Of a stretch of 64,000 bases of DNA, positions 49,335-57,683 are shown piece by piece. The first letter of the stretch is position 1, and each line of letters begins with the position of its first letter. Origin of the DNA: CAVQBJ01 sp963710725. GTDB lineage: Bacteria > Actinomycetota > Thermoleophilia > Solirubrobacterales > Solirubrobacteraceae. The DNA lies in assembly GCA_963710725.1 (NCBI GenBank), contig CAVQBJ010000008.1:310001-374000 (forward strand), given 5' to 3'. The notes under the pieces were generated by a model that was given only the letters and a program-made list of their open reading frames with translations, made no database searches and was not told the DNA's origin. The position numbers and the translations under genes are program-made.

Positions 49335-49850
49335 ATGAGTTTCACCATGGTGGACGAGGTGCTCGGCGCGCTGAAGGCCGGCGAGGCACGCGACCCGATC
49401 TCGAGCCTGATGAACATGCGGCTGGCTGAGTTCGGCCGCGGCGAAGCGGTGTTCGAGCTGCCGCTGCGGCCGGAGCTCGGAAACGCACTCGGCGTGATCC
49501 AGGGCGGTGTCGCCACCGTGGTCGCCGATGTGGCGATGGCGATGGCGATGACGACGACCCAGGACGACGAGAAGTTCCCGACCTCGGCGATCACGACCGT
49601 CGACCTGTTCGCCCGGTTCATCCGCCCCGTGATGGCGTCTTCGGGCGTGTTGCGGGCCGAGGCGAAAGTGATCCAGGCTGGCGGCCGGCTCGTGTGGGCC
49701 GAGTGCGACCTGCTGGTGGAAGGTAAGGTCGTCGGGAAGTTCAGCGCCACCGGGATGCGGATAACGTTCAAGGCGCAGGATCTCCAGGCCTCGCAGAGCT
49801 CGCTGCACATCTCCGCAATCCCAAGCGAGAGTGGCGACGGGCAGGGCTAG
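49335..49850 (+). CDS. PaaI-like hot-dog thioesterase
   Basis: A 171-aa hot-dog domain of the PaaI/YdiI-like acyl-CoA thioesterase type. The conserved segment GNALGVIQGGVATVVADVAMAMA (helix with the family G-G-V-x-A pattern, about residues 50-72) lies between TAITTVDLFARF-like strands (SAITTVDLFARFIRP) and AEAKVIQAGGRLVWAECDL. GGGAGGG at 49324-49330 is the ribosome site. The last 25 residues are polar and Ser-rich. It probably hydrolyses an aromatic or medium acyl-CoA. It is followed by an NDH-2-like gene 42 bases on. Confidence 0.82.
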   Translation: MSFTMVDEVLGALKAGEARDPISSLMNMRLAEFGRGEAVFELPLRPELGNALGVIQGGVATVVADVAMAMAMTTTQDDEKFPTSAITTVDLFARFIRPVMASSGVLRAEAKVIQAGGRLVWAECDLLVEGKVVGKFSATGMRITFKAQDLQASQSSLHISAIPSESGDGQG

Positions 49851-49892
49851 AGCCGCGGTCTCGGTCGCGCTCACACCACCGGAGACGATCCG

Positions 49893-51593
49893 GTGAGCCA
49901 GCTCGCCGACCGCGGTAGCGATTCGGTTGGCGTGCCGCATGTCGTGGTGCTGGGCGGCGGGTACGTCGCGATCTCGGTGTGTCGCGAGCTGCGTCGATCG
50001 ATCGAGCGTGGACGGGTGCGCGTCACGGTCGTCAGCCGCGACAATTTTCACGCCTTCCACGGCTTCATCGGGGAGATGATCACCGGCCGTATCGGGGTGA
50101 GTCACATCCTCAGCCCGGCGCGCAGGATCTTCGCGCCTGCGCACGTCCACGTTGGCGAGGTCGAGAAGGTGGCCGTCGATGCCGGGCGGATCGTGATCGG
50201 CCGGCCGATAGACGGGAGCCGGGTTGAGCTTCGCTTCGACCAGCTGGTGGTCTGCCTCGGCAGTCAGGAGCGACTCGACGTATATCCCGGGCTGGCCGAG
50301 CATGCCTTTCGCCTGAAGCACTACGCGGACGACTTCAGGCTCCGCAACCACATCATCGAGATGTTCGAGTTGGCGGAGATCGAAACCGATCCCGTCGAGC
50401 GCCAGCGGCTGCTGACGTTCTTCATCGCCGGTGGTGGCTACGCCGGCACCGAGGTCGCAGGCGAACTCTCGCACCTGGCACAGCTACTGACCAGTCGTGA
50501 GTACCCGCGGGTCCGCCTGCAGGAATGCCGCGTCGTGCTCGTCGAGCCGGGCCCCAACATCGTCTCCGAGCTCCACCAGCCCGGCGTGCAGTCCAAGCGG
50601 GCACATCCCAGGCTTGCCCGGCTGGCCGTGGAGCGTCTGCGGGACCTCAACGTGGAGATCCGGACCGAGACGCGCGTGGCGGCGGTGACCCCGAATGAGG
50701 TCACGCTGTCCACCGGGGAGCGGATTCCCACCCGCACCGTGATCAGCAGCGTCGGCATGAGACCGAACGCACTGGTCGAGCGGATGCCTTTCAAGAAGGA
50801 CGACCGGGGCCGGATCATCACCGATCGTGCGCTGCGCGTGCCCGGGTACCCCGGCATCTGGGCGGGTGGGGACTGCGCGAGCGTGATCAACCCGGTCGGC
50901 GGCGGAGCCTGTCCGCCAGTGGGTATCTTCGCGCTCCAGCACGGCACCCAGATCGGACGCAACATCGCCGCCGGCCTGAGCGGCAAGCGCCCGCGCCGCT
51001 TCCACTTCCGCGGACTCGGGCAGGGAGCCTCGGTCGGGCGGCGCTATGCCGTCGCCGAGCTCAAGGGCGTCGAGATCTGGGGACTTCCGGCGTGGCTGAT
51101 ATGGCGGGGCCTGCTGTTCTACTACCTGCCCAGCCACGAGCTGCGGCTGCGCCTCCTGTCCGACTGGTTGGTCTGGCCTGTGGTCGGGCGCGACGTCGTG
51201 CAGCTCAACGTCGATCGCAAGGACGACATCCAGGTCCGCCAGGGTCGCTTCGAGCCGGGCGAGGTCATCGCCCGCGAGACGCGCACCGGGCGCTACATCC
51301 ACATCATCGTCGAGGGTGAAGTCGAGCTGCTACGCGAGAGAGACGAGGGCGGGAAGGTGCTCGCCACGCTCGGGCCGGGAGAGCAGTTCGGCGCGCGCTG
51401 GATAGAGACCTTCGATCCCGAGATCGCCCGCGCCAAGACCGTCGTACGCACGCTCGCCCTGCGACGCGATCAGGCTCCGCAGCTGCAGGAGGTGATGAAG
51501 TCGGCGGAGTTGATACGCGCCGAATCGGGGCACTTCCCCGTCATCCTCCCCTCGCAGCCTCCGCCTTCGCCGAGCTCGCACGGGGCCAGGTGA
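49893..51593 (+). CDS. NDH-2-like FAD oxidoreductase with C-terminal cNMP-type domain
   Basis: Peripheral-membrane flavoprotein of 566 aa. The FAD site VVVLGGGYVAISVCREL (residues about 17-33), the second Rossmann loop FFIAGGGYAGTEVAGEL (about 172-188) and GIWAGGDCA (near 325) mark a type II NADH dehydrogenase. The aromatic segment WLIWRGLLFYYLPSHELRL (near 400) is the usual membrane-contact region. Residues about 445-545 then add a beta-roll like a cyclic-nucleotide-binding domain (IHIIVEGEVELLRERD, LGPGEQFGARW). It lacks the conserved cassette Arg, so nucleotide binding is doubtful. The start is GTG at 49893. Confidence 0.83.
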   Translation: MSQLADRGSDSVGVPHVVVLGGGYVAISVCRELRRSIERGRVRVTVVSRDNFHAFHGFIGEMITGRIGVSHILSPARRIFAPAHVHVGEVEKVAVDAGRIVIGRPIDGSRVELRFDQLVVCLGSQERLDVYPGLAEHAFRLKHYADDFRLRNHIIEMFELAEIETDPVERQRLLTFFIAGGGYAGTEVAGELSHLAQLLTSREYPRVRLQECRVVLVEPGPNIVSELHQPGVQSKRAHPRLARLAVERLRDLNVEIRTETRVAAVTPNEVTLSTGERIPTRTVISSVGMRPNALVERMPFKKDDRGRIITDRALRVPGYPGIWAGGDCASVINPVGGGACPPVGIFALQHGTQIGRNIAAGLSGKRPRRFHFRGLGQGASVGRRYAVAELKGVEIWGLPAWLIWRGLLFYYLPSHELRLRLLSDWLVWPVVGRDVVQLNVDRKDDIQVRQGRFEPGEVIARETRTGRYIHIIVEGEVELLRERDEGGKVLATLGPGEQFGARWIETFDPEIARAKTVVRTLALRRDQAPQLQEVMKSAELIRAESGHFPVILPSQPPPSPSSHGAR

Positions 51594-51662
51594 TCGAGGC
51601 GGGCATGGCTGCCCCACCCGACGTCGGCGCCGGCCGGAGCTGATCGGCCGGGACGCGGCGCG

Positions 51663-53327
51663 CTACGCGGCGTGGGCGAGCTTGGGCTCGCCGGCGCCTT
51701 CGCGCTTGGAGGCGTACATCGCGGCGTCGGCGCGAGCGACGAGCGCGTCGGCGCTCAGCGCGCTCCCGCACGACCAGGCCACGCCGACGCTCACCTGCAC
51801 GTCGATGCCGCCGGGGATCACGTCGAGCGACACGTCGCGCACCGCCGCCGACAAGCGCTCGGCGAGCTGCATCGCCAGGTCGGGACCGCCGATGTCCGGG
51901 CAGACGACGAGGAACTCGTCGCCGCCGATACGGCCGACGAGGTCGGCCTCGCGCACGGCGCCGCGCAGGCGCTGCGCCACCAGGCGCAGGAGCTCGTCGC
52001 CGACGGCGTGGCCGTAGCGGTCGTTGATCTCCTTGAAGCTGTCGACGTCGACGAACGCGACCGCCCGCTCGGCACGGCGCCGGCCGCTGTCGATGTTCGC
52101 CTCGAGCGTGAGCATGATCGAGGAGCGGTTGTAGCAACCGGTGAGCTCGTCGAAGGTGGCTCGACGCTGGAGCTCCTCGCGCATCCGCGCGCCGTCGGTG
52201 ACGTCGGTGACGCAGGCGATCGCGCCGCTGATCGTCCCGTCATCGAGGGTGAGCGCGCGCAGGCTGATCGTGCAGATGCGCAGATCTGCGGACGGGCCGA
52301 CACACAGCTGCACCTCGACGTCGGCCTCGGTACCGTCGCGCAGGACGGAGGCAAGCGACCGCTCGAGGATCGGCCGGTCGTCGTCGATCACGCCAGCGAG
52401 CTGAGTCGCCGCCGTCTCCGTCCGCTCCACGCCGACGATCTCGTGCAGTCGCTCGTTCGTGTAGACGACGCGACGCTCCACGTCGAGCTGCAACAGGCCG
52501 ACCGGCATCGCCCCGGCGAGCCGGTCGAGCAGCTGCTGGCGTGCCCGCACCTCTTCGTGAGCGGCCATCTCCTCGGAGATGTCCACCATCTCGGTGGCGA
52601 CGCAGCCGTGCTCGGGATCGGCGAGCAGGTTGTGGTTGGTCAGCTCCATCCAGACCCAGGCCCCGTCGCGGTGCAGGTGGCGCAGCCGTACGCGCCGTCC
52701 CGGCCCGGGGGTGGCGAACATGGCGACCCAGTTGTCGATGGCGCGCGCGTGGTCGTCGGGATGGATGAACTCGAGGCTACGGCGCCCAACGATCTCCTCG
52801 GCGCTCCAGCCGAGGATCTTCGTGAACGCCTCGTCGACCTTGAGGATGACGCTCGTCTCGCTCTTGCCGGTGCTCGCACTGCGAGGCTTCGTGTCGGCCA
52901 CCTCGGCGCGCACGGCGTCGATGTCGATGCCCTCGGGGATCTCGAGTGTCGTGATCGACATGATCACGCCGTGACGCTCGCGAAGGTCGAGCATGTGGAT
53001 CATGCCGGCGATGTCCGGACGCCCGCTCAGGTGTACGCGGGCACGGCCGGCCCCCGTCTCACGCACGCGGTCCCATGCCTCCATCAGATTCTCGTCGTAG
53101 GCGAGAAGGTCGAGCGCCGCGCGGCCGTCCACGAGCACGTGGTCCTTGAGCGGGATCGATGTCGGCATCGGCACGATGACGTTGTCGGAGCGCACGGCGG
53201 CCACCGAGGCGGTCGGATAGGCGGCGAGCAGCTGCTCGAGCGTCTCCTCGAGCGTGCCGGCGTCGAGATGCTCCGCGTACTCGCGCTCGAAGACGTCCAT
53301 ATCGACGGGCGATCCCTCCGGTTCCAT
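51663..53327 (-). CDS. PAS-PAS-GGDEF diguanylate cyclase
   Basis: Cytoplasmic signalling protein of 554 aa. An N-terminal region without clear family (about 1-150) is followed by a PAS domain (about 165-265; ILGWSAEEIVGRRSLEFIHPDD), a second PAS (about 275-390; VYTNERLHEIVGV) and a GGDEF domain (about 395-550; FDELTGCYNRSSIML, GRIGGDEFLVVCPD). Unlike the other two GGDEF proteins here it keeps the RxxD inhibitory site (READ, five residues before GGDEF), so product feedback is expected. AGGA seven bases before the ATG at 53327 supports that start over a GTG at 53333. Confidence 0.88.
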   Translation of the reverse strand: MEPEGSPVDMDVFEREYAEHLDAGTLEETLEQLLAAYPTASVAAVRSDNVIVPMPTSIPLKDHVLVDGRAALDLLAYDENLMEAWDRVRETGAGRARVHLSGRPDIAGMIHMLDLRERHGVIMSITTLEIPEGIDIDAVRAEVADTKPRSASTGKSETSVILKVDEAFTKILGWSAEEIVGRRSLEFIHPDDHARAIDNWVAMFATPGPGRRVRLRHLHRDGAWVWMELTNHNLLADPEHGCVATEMVDISEEMAAHEEVRARQQLLDRLAGAMPVGLLQLDVERRVVYTNERLHEIVGVERTETAATQLAGVIDDDRPILERSLASVLRDGTEADVEVQLCVGPSADLRICTISLRALTLDDGTISGAIACVTDVTDGARMREELQRRATFDELTGCYNRSSIMLTLEANIDSGRRRAERAVAFVDVDSFKEINDRYGHAVGDELLRLVAQRLRGAVREADLVGRIGGDEFLVVCPDIGGPDLAMQLAERLSAAVRDVSLDVIPGGIDVQVSVGVAWSCGSALSADALVARADAAMYASKREGAGEPKLAHAA

Positions 53328-53565
53328 GACCACGTCCTAGATCGGCTGACACGGCCGCGATCTCCAGCCACGCAAGGCGCTGCTGGACACCTTCGGCGCC
53401 GGCGCAAAGCTGTCCAAACCGTGCCTTTTCGCGCCGCCGTCGTTGTACGCCGGACAGGGGAACGGATGTGGCTCGCCGAAAGACGGCCGGTGACCATCTC
53501 ACCGACGAAGCCGTGAAACCTCTGGAGTCGGGTGAACCCACCACGGGCACGTGGCGGAGCCGTCC

Positions 53566-54861
53566 ATGAGCGCTGACCGCCGTCGCTCGACCGCGGGCGA
53601 GCCGCTCGTGATCGTCGCCATCGCCGTGACGCTCGCTCTCCTGGCGCTCGCGGCGTTCCTGGCCCTGCGCGGCGGTCACTCCCAGGCCTCGGCGGCCGCG
53701 CCCGAGACGAGCGGCACGGTGTACATCGAGACCAACGTGGCGGCCCCCGACGCCAACTCGGTGCTCGCGCTGCGTTACCACAACGGCTCGCTGCGCCCCC
53801 TGCGGATCGCCGAGTACCCCACCGGCGGCTCGGGCTCGGCCGACCTCAGCAACTCGGGCGTGCTCGACGCCGACCAGCAGATCACGGTCAACCCGACGCG
53901 CACGCTGCTGTTCGCGGTCAACCAGGGCTCGGACACGATCGCCGTCTTCCACGTCGCGTCCGACGGCTCGCTGTCGCCGGTCGCGGGCTCTCCGTTCCCG
54001 AGCGGCGGCCGCGCACCGGCCTCGCTCGCCGTCAGCGGCGACATCCTGGTCGTCGCCAACAAGGCCCACGACGGCGTGCGCAACCTGACCGCCGTCGCGC
54101 CCAACTACACGACGTTCACGGTCGGCACCGACGGGTCGCTGCACCCGACCGGCTCGGTCGTGTCGATCGCGCCACGGTCCTCCCCGATCCAGGTGTACGT
54201 CCCGCCGCCGGGACACCTCGTCTTCACCACCGAGGAGAGCGGCGTCCTGCGCGTGCTCGCTCTCTCGGCGGGCGGGCAGCTGACGACCGCGCCCGGCTCC
54301 CCGTACACGCTCCCGAGCTCGCTCTTCACCAACGGCCCACGCCCGATCCCGGTATGGCCGGCCGGGCTGTCGAGCAATCCCGATGCCGACATCCTCTACA
54401 GCGGCATCCCCAACTACGGCAGCATCGTGGCCTACGACTACGACGCGGCCGGCCGGCTGTCCCTCGACAGTGAGGCCTTCGACCCGAACGCCTTCCTGCC
54501 CTGCTGGTCCGTCGTCAGTCCCGACGGCCACTGGCTGTACTTCGCCAACGCGGGCACCGACAACGTCTCGGTGTGGGATCTGCGCCCCGATCCCCGCCAC
54601 CCGCGCCTGCTCCAGTCGGTGGCGCTGCGCGGCGGCGGGAACCCCTGGAACCTGCGCCTCGATCCGGCCGGCCACTACCTGTACATCATCACCCCCCGCC
54701 AGGTGGGGACGATCCCGGCCGGTGAGGGACAGCTCCTGCACTCGCTGCGCATCGCCGCGGACGGAACGCTGAGCGAGGTCGCCAACTCGCCCGTCCCGCT
54801 CCCCGTGGCGCTGAACACGAACCCGCTCGGGCTCGCCGTCGTCCCCGATCGCCCCGGCTGA
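53566..54861 (+). CDS. Membrane-anchored beta-propeller protein (lactonase-like)
   Basis: A 431-aa protein with one N-terminal membrane helix (residues about 13-36; VIVAIAVTLALLALAAFLAL) and an extracellular seven-bladed propeller. The blades repeat motifs such as LLFAVNQGSDTIAVFHVASDG, HLVFTTEESGVLRVLAL and WLYFANAGTDNVSVWDL. The repeat type is that of 6-phosphogluconolactonase (Pgl)/YVTN proteins. Because it sits outside the membrane, a binding or scaffolding role is more likely than phosphogluconolactone hydrolysis. GGAG six bases before the ATG at 53566 fixes the start; a GTG at 53551 is the alternative. Confidence 0.8.
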   Translation: MSADRRRSTAGEPLVIVAIAVTLALLALAAFLALRGGHSQASAAAPETSGTVYIETNVAAPDANSVLALRYHNGSLRPLRIAEYPTGGSGSADLSNSGVLDADQQITVNPTRTLLFAVNQGSDTIAVFHVASDGSLSPVAGSPFPSGGRAPASLAVSGDILVVANKAHDGVRNLTAVAPNYTTFTVGTDGSLHPTGSVVSIAPRSSPIQVYVPPPGHLVFTTEESGVLRVLALSAGGQLTTAPGSPYTLPSSLFTNGPRPIPVWPAGLSSNPDADILYSGIPNYGSIVAYDYDAAGRLSLDSEAFDPNAFLPCWSVVSPDGHWLYFANAGTDNVSVWDLRPDPRHPRLLQSVALRGGGNPWNLRLDPAGHYLYIITPRQVGTIPAGEGQLLHSLRIAADGTLSEVANSPVPLPVALNTNPLGLAVVPDRPG

Positions 54862-54935
54862 GCGCCGAAACGCGACGAAGGCCCGCGTGCGCTCTAGGAT
54901 GCCCGCGTGCAGCGCGAACGACCGGAAGGGGGGCG

Positions 54936-55409
54936 ATGCGGGCCCTGACCCGTAGAGGACCGGCCACGTCGTGGCGGCGGACGCTCGGCCGGCCGGCTCC
55001 CCGGCCGCGCGCCGAGCCGCTGCGCTGGGCCGACGTGCTCGCGACCTTCGTCGTCTGCCACGGCATCGGCGACTACCTGCTGCAGACCGACTGGCAGGCC
55101 CTGCACAAGCGCGGCGGTTTGAGCGGGAACCGCGTCGCGCGGCGCGCCCTCGTCGCGCACATCAGCACGTACACCGGCGCCTTCGTGCCCGCGCTCGTCT
55201 GGATCGCCGCGCGACGCGGGCACGCCGACGCGCTGCGCACGGGCGCGATCATCGCCATCCCCCACCTCATCCAGGACGATGGACGTCTGCTGTCCCTGTA
55301 CGCCCAACGGGTGAAAGGGCTCGACGTGCGCGAACAGCCCAACGTCGGCATGTGGGTGGACCAGAGCTTCCACCTCGTCGCGCTGTTCCTCGCCGCGCAC
55401 AGCGTGTAG
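54936..55409 (+). CDS. DUF3307 membrane protein (paralogue 2)
   Basis: A 157-aa paralogue of the 38.3-kb protein. After an Arg-rich 30-residue N-terminus it has FVVCHGIGDYLLQTDWQALH (near 38-57), AHISTYTGAFVPALVWIA, AIPHLIQDDGRLLSLYAQRVK and DQSFHLVALFLAA, matching the first copy segment by segment. The family has no known function. AAGGGGGG before the ATG at 54936 is the ribosome site. It converges with the secreted protein gene 55429-57573. Confidence 0.8.
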   Translation: MRALTRRGPATSWRRTLGRPAPRPRAEPLRWADVLATFVVCHGIGDYLLQTDWQALHKRGGLSGNRVARRALVAHISTYTGAFVPALVWIAARRGHADALRTGAIIAIPHLIQDDGRLLSLYAQRVKGLDVREQPNVGMWVDQSFHLVALFLAAHSV

Positions 55410-55428
55410 CGCGCGCCGCGAGGGTCGG

Positions 55429-57573
55429 TCAGAGTACGGCCGACAGCTCCGCCGCGGCCGCCGCGGATGCCTTCTTGCCGATCGTCACGACAACGCTCGG
55501 ACCGCCCGACGCCTTGGCCAGGAACGCGTGACCGGCCCTGACGATCAGCGACTTGTGGCGGCGGAAGTAGTCGACAACCACCGAGCCGCGCGTCACGGTC
55601 GTGAGGGTGCCCGCGCACGTGTCCTCGACGGAGTACGCGGTCCCGCGCACGGTGGCCGAGCTGTAGTCGCCGCGGGTGCTGAACTTGCCGTTGTCGGTGC
55701 TCTTGAGCAGGCCGAGGACCTTGTTGGAGACCTTCCTGGCCGCGCTCGCCCGGGCGCCCTTGCCGATCGTCTTGCAGACGCGGTTGCTGACGGTGTCGCG
55801 CAGGTTGATCTGGGCGAGGCCCTTCTCCTTGCGGCTCTGCAGCAGCTGGAAGATGCCGGCGGTGAAGTCGCCTGTGTACAGCCTGCCCTTGATCGGGCTC
55901 GCCGCGGTGATCGCCACCGTGCCACCGGTCGTGTCGAGCACCGAGCCGACCGGGATCTGACGCGCCTGGGTGAGCGGGATGAAGCCGACACCCTTCGTCG
56001 TGCTGGCGTGGGCCAGGCCCGAGTTCACCCGGGCCAGCGTCGCGCCGGGCGGGAGCTTGATGTAGACCTTGCCGCTGACCGGGTAGACGTTGACGGTCTT
56101 GAAGAGCGTCGGCGCGGGAAGGTTCACCGTCTGGCTCGTGCCGAGCACGCTCTGGGTGGCGGTCGTGGTCGTGCTCGTCGTCGTCGCGGGCGGGGTGACG
56201 GCGGTGGACGTGCTCGTCGAGCTCGTCTGGACCGCCGCGACGTTGGCGGTGGCGAGCCCACAGAACGTCGCCGGCGCGTTCGTCCCGTCGCCGGAGTAGA
56301 CGACCTGCAGGTAGTAGGTCCCGCCGGCGGGCAGCGTGACCGCGCTCGACTGGCCGGCCACGCCGTTCATCACGGTCGCGCTGCCGGCGCCCGCCGCCTG
56401 GAGGGTGCACGCCGAGTCGTCGTACCACGTGTAGTAGACCTCGCCCGAGGGCGCCGTCTTGCTCGTGGGGGTCAGGGTCGCTGTCGCCGTCACCGAGGTC
56501 CCGGCCGGCACGTTGATCGTGCCGCCGCTCTGCCCGGCCCCCGACGCCGTCGCGGCGAGCGTCGTCGTGTTCGTCGGAGGCGTGCCGAACACCATCGTCT
56601 CCTCGCCGCACGGGGTGATCGCCGCCGGCGTTCCGGTGGTGCTGGCGTCGGCCAGGTAGTAGGAGACCTGCCAGTAATAGGTCGCGTTGTTGGCCAAGGC
56701 GGGCTTGAGGCCGATAGCGGTCGACGCCGGCGCGGTGCCGTCGTCGGACGCCGTCAGGTCCACCGAGCTCGCGTACGGCGTGTTGCCGTTCTTCACCGCC
56801 GACGCCGCGGCACAGGTGTCGCCCGTGTAGAGCCGGTACACGACGGTACCGCTCGTTGGCGCGCCCGAGCCGACGAACGAGGCCTGGTCCGTCACATTGA
56901 CCGGCGCCGTCTCCGTGAGCTGGCCGTTCTCGACCGTATCGGACGAATCCGCCGAGTTCGTCAGGGTCGTGTTGATGTAATAGGCCTGCGGGCTCGTCCC
57001 GGCGGCCAGCGGGACCGGGGACGCCTCGAGGCTGAAGAAGGTCGTGCCGCCGTTCGGCGCAAGCGCGGTCGTGAAGTCGACCGTGCCGGCATCGGAGCTC
57101 GTCCCGCCGTCGGCGGCCACATAGGAGGTGTCGGGTCCCTCGTAGTCGTAGGGATCGTCGGCGCCGCCGGTCCCGGCGAACGGGCACCCGACCGGGACCG
57201 GGGGGCCGTCCGGATTGCACATGCCGTCGCCGTCGAAGCCGAAGTCGTCGTCACCAGAGTTGTCGACGCCGATGTCGATCGAGGACAGCGGCAGCGCGGA
57301 GTCGTTGACGATGCCGACGAGCGAATCGTCGGTGTTGTCGTAGAACGGCTGGCTCGAGTCCTCGAGGACCTGGACGTTCTGGGCCGTGCCCGTGCCCGTG
57401 ACCACGATGAGGAACTGGCAGCTCGTGTCCGCGTCGACCGCCGGGCACTCGGTGAACGGCGGCGTCGTCGGCGGGGCGGCGAGTGCCGCGGATGCCGTCA
57501 GGGCGAACAGCAACGCCGCCATCGCCCCCAGCCGCCAGCAGCCTGAGGCGCATCCGTGCGCTCCTCCGTTCAC
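55429..57573 (-). CDS. Secreted protein with C-terminal FecR-like domain (paralogue A)
   Basis: A 714-aa secreted protein. A signal peptide ends near ALAAPP (residue about 32). The N-terminal domain begins PFTECPAVDADTSCQFLIVV and includes an Asp-rich stretch DNSGDDDFGFDGDGMCNPD that may bind Ca2+. Ig-like beta regions follow (about 240-460), a Thr/Ser linker, then a C-terminal FecR-like domain (about 495-690; GFIPLTQARQIPVGSVLD, YSSATVRGTAYSVEDTC). It is a full-length paralogue of the next gene. The GTG start is weak. A better ribosome site, GGAGGAGCGCACGG before an ATG in another frame at about 57552, hints at an N-terminal frameshift. Confidence 0.78.
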   Translation of the reverse strand: MNGGAHGCASGCWRLGAMAALLFALTASAALAAPPTTPPFTECPAVDADTSCQFLIVVTGTGTAQNVQVLEDSSQPFYDNTDDSLVGIVNDSALPLSSIDIGVDNSGDDDFGFDGDGMCNPDGPPVPVGCPFAGTGGADDPYDYEGPDTSYVAADGGTSSDAGTVDFTTALAPNGGTTFFSLEASPVPLAAGTSPQAYYINTTLTNSADSSDTVENGQLTETAPVNVTDQASFVGSGAPTSGTVVYRLYTGDTCAAASAVKNGNTPYASSVDLTASDDGTAPASTAIGLKPALANNATYYWQVSYYLADASTTGTPAAITPCGEETMVFGTPPTNTTTLAATASGAGQSGGTINVPAGTSVTATATLTPTSKTAPSGEVYYTWYDDSACTLQAAGAGSATVMNGVAGQSSAVTLPAGGTYYLQVVYSGDGTNAPATFCGLATANVAAVQTSSTSTSTAVTPPATTTSTTTTATQSVLGTSQTVNLPAPTLFKTVNVYPVSGKVYIKLPPGATLARVNSGLAHASTTKGVGFIPLTQARQIPVGSVLDTTGGTVAITAASPIKGRLYTGDFTAGIFQLLQSRKEKGLAQINLRDTVSNRVCKTIGKGARASAARKVSNKVLGLLKSTDNGKFSTRGDYSSATVRGTAYSVEDTCAGTLTTVTRGSVVVDYFRRHKSLIVRAGHAFLAKASGGPSVVVTIGKKASAAAAAELSAVL

Positions 57574-57683
57574 GTCGTCCCACGGCCATCCGTGTCACCG
57601 ATTTGACCCCTTTCTCATCGGTGTGAGGAGGGCACTTTAGCGTTTTACCGGCCCACCGTCGAGTCGGGCCACTCGCGGACGCC

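Noticed and set aside
57595..57640. Hairpin CACCGAT...ATCGGTG between the two secreted paralogues as a terminator
   Set aside because: Only seven base pairs and no T-run on either strand; too weak to call.
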